A stretch of 64,000 bases of DNA from Paenibacillus amylolyticus. GTDB lineage: Bacteria; Bacillota; Bacilli; Paenibacillales; Paenibacillaceae. The notes beneath the pieces are model-generated. The model worked only from the letters and a program-made list of their open reading frames with translations. It did no database searches and had not been told where the DNA came from. Positions 47,298-56,791 of this stretch are shown in pieces (within the stretch, counting starts at the first letter, position 1; the number at the start of each line of letters is the position of its first letter). The DNA lies in NCBI RefSeq assembly GCF_003719335.1, contig NZ_RIAS01000005.1:372001-436000 (forward strand), written 5' to 3'. The position numbers and the translations under genes were made by a program.

Positions 47298-47890
47298 ACT
47301 GGCAGGGTAAAACGGTAGGTTACGCAATTACGGGGTCTCATTGTACGTTTGAAGAGGTTATGCCAGTCATTAGCCGCTTTGTATCCGAAGGCGCGAATGT
47401 CGTTCCGATTATTTCGAACTCGGTACTGACGACGGATACACGTTTCGGTACAGCGCAGAATTGGCAAAAACAATTGAAAGATATAACGGGTAATGATATC
47501 ATCTCTACAATTGTTGAGGCGGAGCCTTTAGGGCCCTCTAAGCTGCTTGATGTGCTGGTCATCGCTCCATGCACGGGGAATACCACAAGCAAGCTGGCGA
47601 ACGCGATGACTGATAGTCCGGTGCTTATGGCTGCAAAAGCGCAGATGCGTAATCAGCGTCCGCTTGTGCTGGCGATATCGACGAATGATGGACTTGGTTT
47701 GAATGCAGCTAATATCGCGAAATTATTAGTGGCCAAATATGTATATTTTGTACCGTTTGGTCAAGATGATCCAATGAAAAAACCAAACTCGTTAGTTGCC
47801 AAAATGGAGCTTATCCCGGAGGCTTGCTGGAGTGCACTAGAAGGAAAGCAACTGCAACCGATGATTGTGGAGCGTGCTCCACAGGCTTAA
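47294..47890 (+). CDS. dpaB: Dipicolinate synthase subunit B (SpoVFB)
   Basis: The 198-residue flavoprotein-like subunit (GYAITGSHCTFEEVMPVI; PCTGNTTSKLANAMTDSPV) has the fold of the flavin decarboxylase family and partners with DpaA. It is translationally coupled to dpaA. In B. subtilis asd follows; here a 304-base gap leads directly to dapG. Confidence 0.96.
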   Translation: MNWQGKTVGYAITGSHCTFEEVMPVISRFVSEGANVVPIISNSVLTTDTRFGTAQNWQKQLKDITGNDIISTIVEAEPLGPSKLLDVLVIAPCTGNTTSKLANAMTDSPVLMAAKAQMRNQRPLVLAISTNDGLGLNAANIAKLLVAKYVYFVPFGQDDPMKKPNSLVAKMELIPEACWSALEGKQLQPMIVERAPQA

Positions 47891-48194
47891 GGATGGCATT
47901 CAGGGCAATAACGGTTATGCGCTTGGAGAAATGAAGAAGGGTACGAGAGACAAAGAAAATCATGGGGGACGATAGCTGGTCCATACAGCTACCTCTAAAC
48001 ACGTTCCTGTTCATAAGGGCATTCCTGCTTGCATATGGTCTTCATGCAGCAAGCAGGGGAGATGTATTTGAAATACATGTCATGCATGCCGTATACATTG
48101 CTGAGATTATCGCATCGGAACGCTCCCAAGGGTTATGCATTTGTTGATTTGACCCGTGTCCAGTCTTCTTGCGTACACAAATGGAGGAATAAAG
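47891..48194. other. Palindrome-rich intergenic region between dpaB and dapG
   Basis: No gene or known riboswitch is recognised here. Two perfect inverted repeats are adjacent. CCTGCTTGC (48024-48032) pairs with GCAAGCAGG (48049-48057). ATGTATTT-G-AAATACAT (48062-48078) is a 17-base near-palindrome typical in form of a dimeric repressor operator. The rest has no T-run and no clear sigma-A promoter. No remnant of asd is visible. An open frame of 61 codons at 47962-48147 has no ribosome site. Confidence 0.6.
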
Positions 48195-49412
48195 ATGCGT
48201 ATTATGGTACAAAAATTCGGAGGTACATCGCTCTCTACCGTGCAAGCGAGAGAGCATGTGCTCCGTCATGTTAAACGTGAGCTAGAAACGGGTTTTAACC
48301 TTGTTATTGTGGTGTCAGCTATGGGTCGCCGCGGTGAGCCTTATGCCACGGATACACTCTTGGACTGGGCTGCACAGAACGGAAATGCTTTATCTGCTCG
48401 CGAAAAAGATTTACTGCTGTGCTGTGGTGAAATTATTTCTGCAACAACGCTCAGCAGTTTGCTTGAACATGAAGGCATTCCAACTTCAGTGCTGACCGGC
48501 GCACAAGCGGGTTTTGTGACGGACGACAATTTCGGGAATGCCCGGATATTGGATGTCCGTCCTGTTCGTGTGCTGGAACAGCTTCAACTCGGTCGTGTTG
48601 TCATTGTAACTGGATTTCAGGGACAGACGGAAAAAGGTGATTTTACCACACTGGGGCGTGGAGGCAGTGATACATCTGCTACAGCTCTGGGTGCAGCACT
48701 ACGAGCTGAGATGGTGGACATTTACACGGACGTTAACGGGATATTAACTGCTGATCCTCGGATTGTTGAAGATGCTCGTCCACTGACCGTCGTAAGCTAT
48801 GCAGAAATCTGTAACATGGCTCATCATGGGGCGAAGGTTATTCATCCGCGTGCCGTCGAGATTGCGATGCAATCGCAGATTCCCGTTCGGGTAAGATCTA
48901 CTTTTGCTGACACAGAAGGTACGCTTGTTACCCACCCGGAAGGGTTTCAGGATGTACAGACTGGCATTATTGACCGCTATGTGACCGGTATTGCTTATGT
49001 GAGCAATGTTACGCAGATTACGGTGGGTGTCCCTGGTGGGACAGATCGCCTGCAATTAAAAGTTTTCAAAACGATGGCTGAAAATTCAATTAGCGTTGAT
49101 TTTATTAATGTTACCCCCTCGGGAGTTGTCTATACCGTATTTGATAGTGATTCCGAGAAGGCTATACGCGTGTTGCAGGAGATCGGTCTAAAGCCTCAAA
49201 GTTTGTCCGGCTGTGCCAAAGTATCTGTTATCGGCGGAGGAATTAACGGTGTGCCTGGTATTATGGCCCGTATTGTGGAGTCACTGACACTTGCAGACAT
49301 TCAGATTTTGCAATCTGCGGATTCCAATACAACGATCTGGGTGCTTGTCAAAAAAGAAGATATGGTTCAGGCCTTGAGGGCACTTCATACCTCATTCGAA
49401 CTTCACTTGTAA
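48195..49412 (+). CDS. dapG: Aspartokinase I, DapG type
   Basis: The 405-residue monofunctional aspartokinase has VQKFGGTSLSTVQAREHV, GRGGSDTSATALGAAL and two ACT domains at the C-terminus (about 265-405). It phosphorylates aspartate, the first step to lysine, diaminopimelate and dipicolinate. B. subtilis DapG (diaminopimelate-sensitive) has about the same length and the same position before dapA. ATG 48195 follows GGAGG (48183-48187); an earlier in-frame codon at 48156 has no site. Confidence 0.95.
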   Translation: MRIMVQKFGGTSLSTVQAREHVLRHVKRELETGFNLVIVVSAMGRRGEPYATDTLLDWAAQNGNALSAREKDLLLCCGEIISATTLSSLLEHEGIPTSVLTGAQAGFVTDDNFGNARILDVRPVRVLEQLQLGRVVIVTGFQGQTEKGDFTTLGRGGSDTSATALGAALRAEMVDIYTDVNGILTADPRIVEDARPLTVVSYAEICNMAHHGAKVIHPRAVEIAMQSQIPVRVRSTFADTEGTLVTHPEGFQDVQTGIIDRYVTGIAYVSNVTQITVGVPGGTDRLQLKVFKTMAENSISVDFINVTPSGVVYTVFDSDSEKAIRVLQEIGLKPQSLSGCAKVSVIGGGINGVPGIMARIVESLTLADIQILQSADSNTTIWVLVKKEDMVQALRALHTSFELHL

Positions 49413-49459
49413 CTCACCCATGTTAGCGGAGCCAGACTTGTTTTGAGGGAGGAATCGAT

Positions 49460-50338
49460 TTGGACTTTGGAAGATTGATTACAGCAATGGTCACTCCGTT
49501 CAATGCACAAGGAGAGATTCATTGGGAGGAAACGGCACGTCTCATCGATTATCTGATCGTTGATCAAAAGTCGGAGACTCTCGTGATTTCTGGAACAACA
49601 GGGGAGTCGCCAACACTTAGTGATACAGAGAAAGTTCAATTATTCGAATTTGCAGTGAAACATGCGGCCGGAAGGTGCAAGATTATAGCGGGAACGGGAA
49701 GCAACAATACAGCGCATTCCATCCATCTGACAGAGGAAGCTGAACGTGTCGGGGTAGACGGAGTATTATTAGTTGTACCTTACTACAACAAGCCTAGCCA
49801 AGAAGGTATGTTTAGACATTTTGAAGCGATTGCTGCTGCAACGACGTTGCCAGTGATGCTCTACAATGTACCTGGACGTACTGTAGCAAACCTGTCTGCC
49901 GCAACCACATTGCGACTGGCACAAATCCCGAATATTGTGGCGACTAAGGAATGTGCCTCTATGGAGCAGGTGACTTTAATTGCTGCGGGCGCGCCTGATC
50001 ATTTCAGAGTCTATTCAGGGGATGACGCAGCTGGCCTGCCTGCCATTGCAGTCGGTGCTCACGGGATCGTTAGCGTGGCGAGTCATGTCGTAGGCGCAGA
50101 GATGAAAAATATGATCGATGCCTTTTATGGCGGCGATCCTCTACAAGCGCGACGCATTCATCAGAAGCTCTTCCCGCTCTTCAAAGGGCTATTTGAGTGC
50201 CCAGAGCCTTTGCCTAATCCGGTAGCGGTAAAATATGCATTAACATTGCGTGGACTGGACGTAGGCTCAGTGCGTCTGCCTTTGATTCCGCCTACTACAG
50301 AGGAGCAGGATTACATTAAAAATCTGCTTCAATTGTAA
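49460..50338 (+). CDS. dapA: 4-hydroxy-tetrahydrodipicolinate synthase
   Basis: The 292-residue TIM-barrel aldolase condenses pyruvate with aspartate semialdehyde. Schiff-base K163 (VATKECAS), Y135 (LYNVPGRT) and the SGTTGESPTLS loop are present. Its product is the substrate of DpaAB and of lysine/peptidoglycan synthesis. The start is TTG 49460 after GGGAGGAA. Several B. subtilis-group genomes carry more than one dapA; this is the dapG-linked copy. Confidence 0.97.
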   Translation: MDFGRLITAMVTPFNAQGEIHWEETARLIDYLIVDQKSETLVISGTTGESPTLSDTEKVQLFEFAVKHAAGRCKIIAGTGSNNTAHSIHLTEEAERVGVDGVLLVVPYYNKPSQEGMFRHFEAIAAATTLPVMLYNVPGRTVANLSAATTLRLAQIPNIVATKECASMEQVTLIAAGAPDHFRVYSGDDAAGLPAIAVGAHGIVSVASHVVGAEMKNMIDAFYGGDPLQARRIHQKLFPLFKGLFECPEPLPNPVAVKYALTLRGLDVGSVRLPLIPPTTEEQDYIKNLLQL

Positions 50339-50396
50339 ATAAAAGTTGAATTCTTTAGACGTTTATTAATGATAAGCACGAACGCTTTGTTTAACG

Positions 50397-50438
50397 AAAG
50401 AACCGCACCTCTCAGGTAGAGGCAGCGGTTCTTTTTTT
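50397..50438 (+). terminator. Intrinsic terminator after dapA
   Basis: AAAGAACCGC (50397-50406) pairs with GCGGTTCTTT (50425-50434), with an inner CCTC/GAGG arm, and ends in a long T-run. Confidence 0.92.
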
Positions 50439-50502
50439 GATGAGCGATGTAAGGTTTCTTTTTTTGCAGGAAGGGAAACCTACAGGTTAACGAGAGAGTG
50501 AC

Positions 50503-50532
50503 TTGTTTTTTCTGTTTTTAATCATGTATAAT
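50503..50532 (+). promoter_or_regulatory. Sigma-A-type promoter with long leader for RNase J
   Basis: TTGTTT (50503-50508) and TATAAT (50527-50532) are 18 bases apart. The leader to the gene start is about 280 bases (50539-50817) and contains no recognised riboswitch. Such a long leader before an RNase gene could carry autoregulatory cleavage sites, which is inference. Confidence 0.6.
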
Positions 50533-50817
50533 GATGTCAAGTGACTGGGTGCGGTATTTTTTTGAAATTGAAAGCGACATCGTTTCGTTGGTGTGGCTTT
50601 GCGGTGAAAAAGGAAGGAACGGCTAAGAGGGAAAATTCGGATCCAACCTGTTGGTGATGGGGTATAACTTCGAAGAACTTCTTCCAAATATCGTGAATAA
50701 AGGTGTTCTTTTGCATTCATCCCTAATTCATTGGGGTGTGATGTTTGAACTACTTTTCTTAACTTACAATAAATAATAAGGTACGACGTCCAACTACCAT
50801 AGGAGGTTCAGATTCAT

Positions 50818-52500
50818 TTGTCTAAGAAAAATAATAATAACGAGAAGCTGATGATTTTTGCATTGGGCGGCGTAGGCGAGATTGGTAAAAATATGTATGT
50901 TATCCAATACGCGAACGACATTGTAGTCGTAGACGCTGGTCTTAAATTCCCAGAAGAAGATATGCTTGGTATTGATATTGTCATCCCTGACATTTCGTAC
51001 TTGACTGAGAACCGTGATAAAGTACGCGGCATCATTTTAACTCACGGACACGAGGATCACATCGGCGGTTTGCCATATGTCCTCAAACACTTGAATGTTC
51101 CTGTTTACGGAACCAGACTTACACTTGGTCTCGTAGAGAACAAACTGAAAGAAGCTAATTTGCTGGGTGAGACGAAACGTATCCTCATCAATGCAGATTC
51201 AGAGATCGAACTGGGAACAACGCTGAAAGCATCATTCTTCGCTACTAATCATAGTATTCCGGATTCCGTCGGGGTATGTGTAGAAACGCCGGAAGGTGCA
51301 GTTGTTCACACGGGGGACTTTAAATTTGATCATACGCCAGTGAATGGTCAGTATGCAGATCTTCAACGTATGGCACAGATCGGAACCAACGGCGTACTTG
51401 CGTTGCTGTCTGACAGTACCAATGCGGAGAAACCCGGATTCACTCCATCTGAGAAAAACGTAGGCATTGTTCTGGAAGATATTTTCCGCAAAGCAAGCCA
51501 GCGTGTCGTTGTCGCAACGTTTGCTTCCAACGTACATCGTATTCAACAGGTTATCAATGCAGCAGAGGTTACTGGACGTAAAGTTGCAGTGATCGGACGC
51601 AGCATGGTAAACGTGGTGGGTATTGCTTCGGATTTAGGTTATCTGGAAATTCCAGACGGAATGATCATTGAGCCAGAAGAAGTTGGCAAAATGGCTGCAG
51701 ATCGTGTAGTTATTCTTTGCACAGGCAGCCAAGGTGAGCCAATGTCCGCATTGACACGTATGGCGCGTTCTACGCATCGTAAAGTGGACATCCTTCCTGG
51801 AGATACCGTTATCATTGCAGCAACACCTGTACCAGGAAACGAGAAGTATGTAGGCCGTACAATTGACGAACTGTTCCGTCTGGGAGCTAACGTACATTAC
51901 AGCGGAGCTAACAGTGGCGTTCACGTATCTGGTCACGGTAGCCAGGAAGAATTGAAGCTCATGCTCAACCTGATGAAACCGAAATACTTCCTGCCTATTC
52001 ACGGTGAATTCCGGATGCAACGTCGTCACGCGGTTCTCGCTGAATCTGTAGGCATCGACTCTGACAATATTTTCATCACTGATATCGGTGAAGTTGTTGA
52101 GATTCAAGGTGGAGCTGCACGTAAAGCAGGCAAAGTAACTGCAGGTAACGTGTTGATCGATGGTCTGGGCGTAGGTGATGTTGGTAACATTGTATTGCGT
52201 GATCGTAAGTTGCTGTCTCAGGATGGTATTCTGGTTGTCGTAGTAACACTCAGCAAGCAGGATGGTAAAATCGTCTCTGGTCCGGATATTATCTCCCGCG
52301 GATTCGTGTATGTACGTGAATCAGAAGGACTGCTGGATGAGGCTAATCGCATTGTAAGCAGTACTTTGCAGAAGCTGATGAGTGAAAATGTAAACGAGTG
52401 GGCTTCACTTAAAACAAATGTTAAAGATGCTTTGGGACGTTTCCTGTATGAGCAAACGCGTCGTAGACCGATGATTTTGCCAATCATTATGGAAGTTTAA
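50818..52500 (+). CDS. rnj: Ribonuclease J
   Basis: This 560-residue metallo-beta-lactamase/beta-CASP nuclease has endo- and 5'-3' exoribonuclease activity. Metal motif H76-G-H78-E-D80-H81, HTGDFKFD, GHGSQEELKLM and PIHGEFRMQ are all intact. B. subtilis has rnjB (RNase J2, weakly active) at this place after dapA, and rnjA elsewhere. The full active site here makes the protein look J1-like, so J1/J2 naming is left open. The start is TTG 50818 with AGGAGG 11 bases ahead. Confidence 0.95.
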   Translation: MSKKNNNNEKLMIFALGGVGEIGKNMYVIQYANDIVVVDAGLKFPEEDMLGIDIVIPDISYLTENRDKVRGIILTHGHEDHIGGLPYVLKHLNVPVYGTRLTLGLVENKLKEANLLGETKRILINADSEIELGTTLKASFFATNHSIPDSVGVCVETPEGAVVHTGDFKFDHTPVNGQYADLQRMAQIGTNGVLALLSDSTNAEKPGFTPSEKNVGIVLEDIFRKASQRVVVATFASNVHRIQQVINAAEVTGRKVAVIGRSMVNVVGIASDLGYLEIPDGMIIEPEEVGKMAADRVVILCTGSQGEPMSALTRMARSTHRKVDILPGDTVIIAATPVPGNEKYVGRTIDELFRLGANVHYSGANSGVHVSGHGSQEELKLMLNLMKPKYFLPIHGEFRMQRRHAVLAESVGIDSDNIFITDIGEVVEIQGGAARKAGKVTAGNVLIDGLGVGDVGNIVLRDRKLLSQDGILVVVVTLSKQDGKIVSGPDIISRGFVYVRESEGLLDEANRIVSSTLQKLMSENVNEWASLKTNVKDALGRFLYEQTRRRPMILPIIMEV

Positions 52501-52539
52501 AATAGGTTTAATGAAAAACATATAATCAGGCACACAGTC

Positions 52540-52600
52540 GCCCCTTCTTCTACGAGTAATATTGGACGGTTCCTCGTAGAGAAGGGGCTTTTTTTATTTT
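52540..52600 (+). terminator. Strong intrinsic terminator after the RNase J gene
   Basis: GCCCCTTCTTCTACGAG (52540-52556) pairs with CTCGTAGAGAAGGGGC (52573-52588), with a single bulge, and is followed by TTTTTTTATTTT. Confidence 0.93.
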
Positions 52601-52655
52601 AAAGACTGAAAACGAATGCCGAAAAGCGATTCATGGAAATGTTTGTTCAGGGAAA

Positions 52656-52686
52656 GTATAAGGTTGTTGACAGATTCCCCATACTA
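52656..52686 (+). promoter_or_regulatory. Candidate forespore (sigma-G-like) promoter for tepA
   Basis: CATACTA (52680-52686) matches the sigma-G -10, and GTATA (52656-52660) lies 19 bases upstream, one more than the usual 18. An overlapping TTGACA (52667-52672) has no -10 at a usable distance. TepA has a reported role in degrading spore proteins on outgrowth in B. subtilis, which would suit forespore expression. Confidence 0.42.
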
Positions 52687-52733
52687 AGGAAAAGACGACA
52701 ATTATATTTTTCAGGAGAAGGAGACAGCATTTC

Positions 52734-53510
52734 ATGAATGAGCAGATGAATGACAACAAACGAATGCCAAAATCCAATCAGTCGGAGGCCGAGGCTCCAG
52801 ATATTCCGGTGCAGGAGGAGAAGCAGCTTTCTCCAGTCACAGAATCCATTCAGCAGTTCGGGCAAACACAGTCACCAGCCAGCGAATCTAATATTTTCTG
52901 TATGACCATTATCGGTCAGGTTGAGGGACATTTGATTTTACCCCCACAGAACAAAACAACCAAGTATGAGCATATTATCCCGCAGCTGGTAGCGGCAGAA
53001 CAAAATCCGAAGATTGAAGGCATTTTGATCATTCTGAATACCGTAGGTGGAGATGTGGAAGCTGGCCTTGCTATTGCTGAGATGATTGCCTCTTTGAGCA
53101 AACCAACGGTGACCGTTGTCATTGGAGGAGGGCATAGTATTGGCGTACCGATTGCCGTTGCTTCCACGTACTCGCTTATTGCGGGAAGTGCCACAATGAC
53201 GATTCACCCGATACGTATGAATGGACTTGTCATAGGTGTACCCCAGACGTTTGAGTACATGGAGAAGATGCAGGAGCGTGTTGTACGGTTTGTAACTTCG
53301 CATTCCAACATTTCTGAAGACATGTTCAAAGAATTAATGTTCAAGACAGGTGAGTTGAATCGGGATATTGGAACAGCGGTAGGAAGTACAGACGCGGTCA
53401 AGTACGGGTTGATGGATGCTGTTGGTGGTATTGGCCAAGCGATTGCACAATTGAACAAGCTTATGGGAGATAAAAGACAAGCGATACAAGCGGGAGGATA
53501 CACACAATGA
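52734..53510 (+). CDS. tepA: ClpP-class serine protease TepA
   Basis: The 258-residue protein has an N-terminal disordered ~50 residues and a ClpP/crotonase-fold domain. Catalytic S135 (GGGHSIGVP) and H158 (TIHPIRMNG) occupy the ClpP positions. B. subtilis TepA (YmfB) was linked to protein export and to SASP breakdown during spore outgrowth. The gene lies between RNase J and ylzJ, as in Bacillus. GAAGGAGA precedes the ATG. The stop overlaps the ylzJ start. Confidence 0.94.
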   Translation: MNEQMNDNKRMPKSNQSEAEAPDIPVQEEKQLSPVTESIQQFGQTQSPASESNIFCMTIIGQVEGHLILPPQNKTTKYEHIIPQLVAAEQNPKIEGILIILNTVGGDVEAGLAIAEMIASLSKPTVTVVIGGGHSIGVPIAVASTYSLIAGSATMTIHPIRMNGLVIGVPQTFEYMEKMQERVVRFVTSHSNISEDMFKELMFKTGELNRDIGTAVGSTDAVKYGLMDAVGGIGQAIAQLNKLMGDKRQAIQAGGYTQ

Positions 53511-53740
53511 CAACTATGTATACTGTGATGCCTCCCGAGCAACTATGGTCAGGCATGTGGACAGAGATTGGGGATACGAAAGAGATCCGAATGAATGGTT
53601 TGTTAATGCAAGTCAGACCGGTAAATGACACCGAAGCTGTTATTGTGCGTTTACTTGACTGCCCACTTGAAGCGTATCTGGATCCGTCCAATCTGCCGGG
53701 TTCAACTGTTCCGCTTTCGGGTAACACAAGCCCAACATAA
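53507..53740 (+). CDS. ylzJ: YlzJ-like small protein
   Basis: The 77-residue protein of the YlzJ family has no known activity. The N-terminus [14 protein letters not shown] and the LQVR-like strand after GLLM are the conserved parts. It always accompanies tepA and overlaps it here by ATGA, suggesting a functional partnership. No signal peptide or membrane helix is visible. Confidence 0.88.
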   Translation: MTTMYTVMPPEQLWSGMWTEIGDTKEIRMNGLLMQVRPVNDTEAVIVRLLDCPLEAYLDPSNLPGSTVPLSGNTSPT

Positions 53741-53798
53741 CGCGACGAATTTAGACAAATGGTGCAGAAAAAGAACATATGTACGGAATATATTTGTA

Positions 53799-53807
53799 TG
53801 GTATAAT
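53799..53807 (+). promoter_or_regulatory. Extended -10 promoter upstream of spoIIIE
   Basis: TGG-TATAAT forms a consensus extended -10, 23 bases before the TTG start. No good -35 is seen, which an extended -10 can tolerate. The leader would be very short (about 17 bases), just enough for the GGGGGTGA ribosome site. Confidence 0.55.
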
Positions 53808-53830
53808 ATTCTTCTGGGGGTGACCTGATT

Positions 53831-56611
53831 TTGGCCAGAAGAAAAAAGAGGAAAAAAAAGGGTGCCGGATTTAGTGGCGTCTTAAAATATGAAATTTACG
53901 GCATTGTGCTAATCACGCTGGCAGTTATAGCTCTATCGGGTGAAGCCACAGTGGGACGTTCGCTTTCCAAGATGTTTGGACTGATGCTTGGCAAGTTTTA
54001 TTTTGCGATTCCGCTTGTGGGCATATATTACGGTTTGATGGTGATGATTCATCGGAAGTGGCCGAGTGGCTGGACTACACGCAAGACCGGTTTGGTACTG
54101 CTGGTCTTTGCTTTAACCCTGATGAGTACCATATCCGCCATGCATCAGAAGTTGCTTCCGGTTGACGCACTTGAACCAGGTGCGGTGCTGACCCAAGTAC
54201 ATAATGATATGCAAACTGAACTATTGACCCCTGCTGTCTCTGGAGAACGGGATTCCATGCTTGGTAAGGATATTAGCGGCGGGTATCTTGGTGCAGGACA
54301 GTTTGCTTTATTTTTGTGGTTATTTGGCAGTCTTGGCGCAAGATTGATCATGATCGTGATGTTTGTGATTAGCTTTATGCTTGTTACGGGGCTTTCCTAC
54401 GTTGATTTGATACGCATATTCCGAACGAAAATTTGGGATGCTGGCAGTTCCATGTATAAAAAGCTGGAATCCAGACCTGCAAAACGTTCCGCTTCCAATG
54501 TGGCGGGGGTTAAAAAAAGAAATGCACGTAAACTTGCGCCTGTACCCGTTGATGATGAGGAAGAGGATGACGATTATGATTCTCCCGATTCCCAAGAAGG
54601 ACAGTTGCCCAAACGTAAGGCTCCGATTTTCTTCCAGTTGTTCGGGAAATGGGGAGCGGATCGTCAGCCCGCGAAACAGGCTGAGGAATCATCAGAAACA
54701 GATGTGTTTGACTCGGAACAGGTCGTTTATCGTGCTGGGCAGGAGTTGCCAACTGAGGCATGGTCTGGAGAGACTGGGTCATCTGTGATCAAAGGTTCTG
54801 GAGTAGCAGCTGTTGGTGCAGCAGCATCGGTAACGCAGACCAAGGCTGATTCGGCACCGATTATTCGTGACTTCTTTGAACATGTCAGATCAGAGGGCTC
54901 TGACAAAGATGATGATCTGGATGATGCCTATCCTTTCCCGGATGATCTGAATCATAACGACAGCACTCTAGGTCAGGTAGACAAAGCAGATATTAAATTT
55001 ACAGATGAACTGGTAGAAGCAGAGTGGACTGATGCGCATGGCACAACAGACATGCTTCAAGCCGATCCTGAGCGAGAGATGACGGATGGAGAAGACGGGC
55101 CGAGTAAAACGTTGAACTCTGGAACGGAGCAGGATGGTGTGGCAGGAGAGAATGCGCAACCGATCGTACCGCCACCACCCCCGCCGAAGCCATACAAGCT
55201 TCCTTCATTCCGTCTTTTGTCCAAGCCTAATAATAGTGGAAAAGGCAGCGATCAGAAGGATTACATGCAGACTGCGCGCAAGCTGGAAGCAACGTTAGAA
55301 AGTTTCGGTGTACGTGCCAAAGTTCTGGAGGTTGTCCGAGGTCCAGCGGTTACGAGGTATGAAATTCAGCCAGATATCGGGGTCAAGGTTAGCCGGATCG
55401 TCAGTCTTACCGATGATATCGCTCTAGCTCTGGCTGCGAAAGATATTCGGATGGAAGCACCGATTCCAGGGAAATCGGCAATTGGTATTGAAGTTCCGAA
55501 TGGCGAGGTATCCGTTGTGACCATGCGTGAAGTGATGGAAACAGCTACGTTCCAGGATGCTGAATCCAAAGTAACGATTGCGTTTGGACGTGATATATCC
55601 GGTCAGACGATCATTGGCAACTTGGCTCGTATGCCTCACTTGTTAGTGGCTGGTGCTACCGGATCAGGAAAATCGGTATGTATCAACGGCATTATTACCA
55701 GCATTTTGTATAAAGCAAAGCCGGATGAGGTCAAGTTTCTAATGGTTGACCCCAAAATGGTCGAGCTGAATGTTTATAACGGAATTCCGCATCTGATGGC
55801 ACCGGTTGTGACCGATCCGAAAAGAGCGTCGCTTGCGCTCAAAAAGATTGTAGTTGAGATGGAGAAAAGGTATGAGTTGTTCTCCAAATCAGGTACACGT
55901 AACGTTGAGGGATATAACAATTTGATGAAAGATAACCCGGCAGCGGTATTGCCTTACATTGTGGTCATTGTGGATGAGCTTGCTGATTTGATGATGGTAG
56001 CGGCTGGAGATGTAGAGGATGCGATTGCGCGCCTTGCACAGATGGCTCGTGCAGCCGGCATTCACTTGATCATTGCGACGCAGCGTCCTTCCGTTGATGT
56101 TATCACAGGGGTAATTAAAGCCAATATTCCTTCACGGATTGCATTTGGCGTATCCTCACAAGTTGATTCACGTACGATCCTGGATATGGGTGGAGCGGAG
56201 AAGTTGTTAGGTCGTGGTGACATGCTGTTCATGCCAATGGGTGCTTCCAAGCCGATTCGTGTTCAGGGTGCGTTTATGAGTGATGAAGAGGTTGAAAATA
56301 TCGTGAATTACGTTCGTGGTCAAGGTGAAGCGCAGTATGATGAATCCCTTGTGCCAGAGGTAGATGACTCCAGTCAAGCAACGGAAGAAGTACAGGATGA
56401 GTTATACGAGCAGGCTGTACAGATCATTCTGGAAGCGAAGCAGGCTTCGGTGTCACTCTTGCAGCGTCGAATGCGGGTAGGTTATACGCGTGCAGCGCGT
56501 CTGATTGACTCGATGGAAGCCAGAGGTGTGATTGGGCCATATGAAGGCAGCAAACCGCGCGAAGTGCTTGTTTCGCTGGAACAGTATCAACAGAACAAAA
56601 TAAGCTCATAA
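53831..56611 (+). CDS. spoIIIE: DNA translocase SpoIIIE/FtsK
   Basis: The 926-residue translocase pumps the chromosome into the forespore or clears it from the division septum. Four membrane helices lie within about residues 18-200, followed by an acidic, poorly conserved linker (about 205-455). A RecA-like motor has Walker A GATGSGKS at 608-615 and a [12 protein letters not shown]alker B. The C-terminal gamma winged-helix domain reads KOPS/SRS DNA sequences. It is longer than B. subtilis SpoIIIE (about 790 aa) because of the linker. The start is TTG 53831 after GGGGGTGA. Position tepA-ylzJ-spoIIIE supports SpoIIIE over other FtsK paralogues. Confidence 0.95.
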   Translation: MARRKKRKKKGAGFSGVLKYEIYGIVLITLAVIALSGEATVGRSLSKMFGLMLGKFYFAIPLVGIYYGLMVMIHRKWPSGWTTRKTGLVLLVFALTLMSTISAMHQKLLPVDALEPGAVLTQVHNDMQTELLTPAVSGERDSMLGKDISGGYLGAGQFALFLWLFGSLGARLIMIVMFVISFMLVTGLSYVDLIRIFRTKIWDAGSSMYKKLESRPAKRSASNVAGVKKRNARKLAPVPVDDEEEDDDYDSPDSQEGQLPKRKAPIFFQLFGKWGADRQPAKQAEESSETDVFDSEQVVYRAGQELPTEAWSGETGSSVIKGSGVAAVGAAASVTQTKADSAPIIRDFFEHVRSEGSDKDDDLDDAYPFPDDLNHNDSTLGQVDKADIKFTDELVEAEWTDAHGTTDMLQADPEREMTDGEDGPSKTLNSGTEQDGVAGENAQPIVPPPPPPKPYKLPSFRLLSKPNNSGKGSDQKDYMQTARKLEATLESFGVRAKVLEVVRGPAVTRYEIQPDIGVKVSRIVSLTDDIALALAAKDIRMEAPIPGKSAIGIEVPNGEVSVVTMREVMETATFQDAESKVTIAFGRDISGQTIIGNLARMPHLLVAGATGSGKSVCINGIITSILYKAKPDEVKFLMVDPKMVELNVYNGIPHLMAPVVTDPKRASLALKKIVVEMEKRYELFSKSGTRNVEGYNNLMKDNPAAVLPYIVVIVDELADLMMVAAGDVEDAIARLAQMARAAGIHLIIATQRPSVDVITGVIKANIPSRIAFGVSSQVDSRTILDMGGAEKLLGRGDMLFMPMGASKPIRVQGAFMSDEEVENIVNYVRGQGEAQYDESLVPEVDDSSQATEEVQDELYEQAVQIILEAKQASVSLLQRRMRVGYTRAARLIDSMEARGVIGPYEGSKPREVLVSLEQYQQNKISS

Positions 56612-56624
56612 TGAAGCGTTAGAA

Positions 56625-56657
56625 AACCTTCAACCTTTATGGTTGGAGGTTTTTTTG
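56625..56657 (+). terminator. Intrinsic terminator after spoIIIE
   Basis: AACCTTCAACC (56625-56635) pairs with GGTTGGAGGTT (56641-56651), followed by a T-run. Confidence 0.92.
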
Positions 56658-56712
56658 CTGTTCCACAGCTTTTGAGGTTTTGCCATTTGCTCCAGAGATC
56701 GGATGGTTTGGT

Positions 56713-56742
56713 GCATAGGAAACATGACTGCTTGTCATAATA
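56713..56742 (+). promoter_or_regulatory. Sigma-G-type forespore promoter for the SleB-like gene
   Basis: GCATA (56713-56717) and CATAATA (56736-56742) are separated by 18 bases, an exact fit to the sigma-G consensus. The start would be near 56750, and the gene begins at 56792. B. subtilis sleB is sigma-G dependent, which supports both the promoter and the gene call. Confidence 0.72.
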
Positions 56743-56791
56743 ACGGTAGCGATTCTGTTAAATCCCACAAGAGAAAGGTAGAGCTTAGTCG

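Noticed and set aside
47962-48147. 61-codon open frame in the dpaB-dapG gap
   Set aside because: It lacks a ribosome site, spans both palindromes and has no recognisable protein pattern.
47891-48194. Lysine riboswitch or T-box before dapG
   Set aside because: I could not find the L-box core or T-box sequences, and no terminator helix precedes the gene.
50530-50625. 31-codon open frame in the RNase J leader
   Set aside because: Its ATG lies in the predicted -10 element, upstream of the transcript start, and there is no ribosome site.
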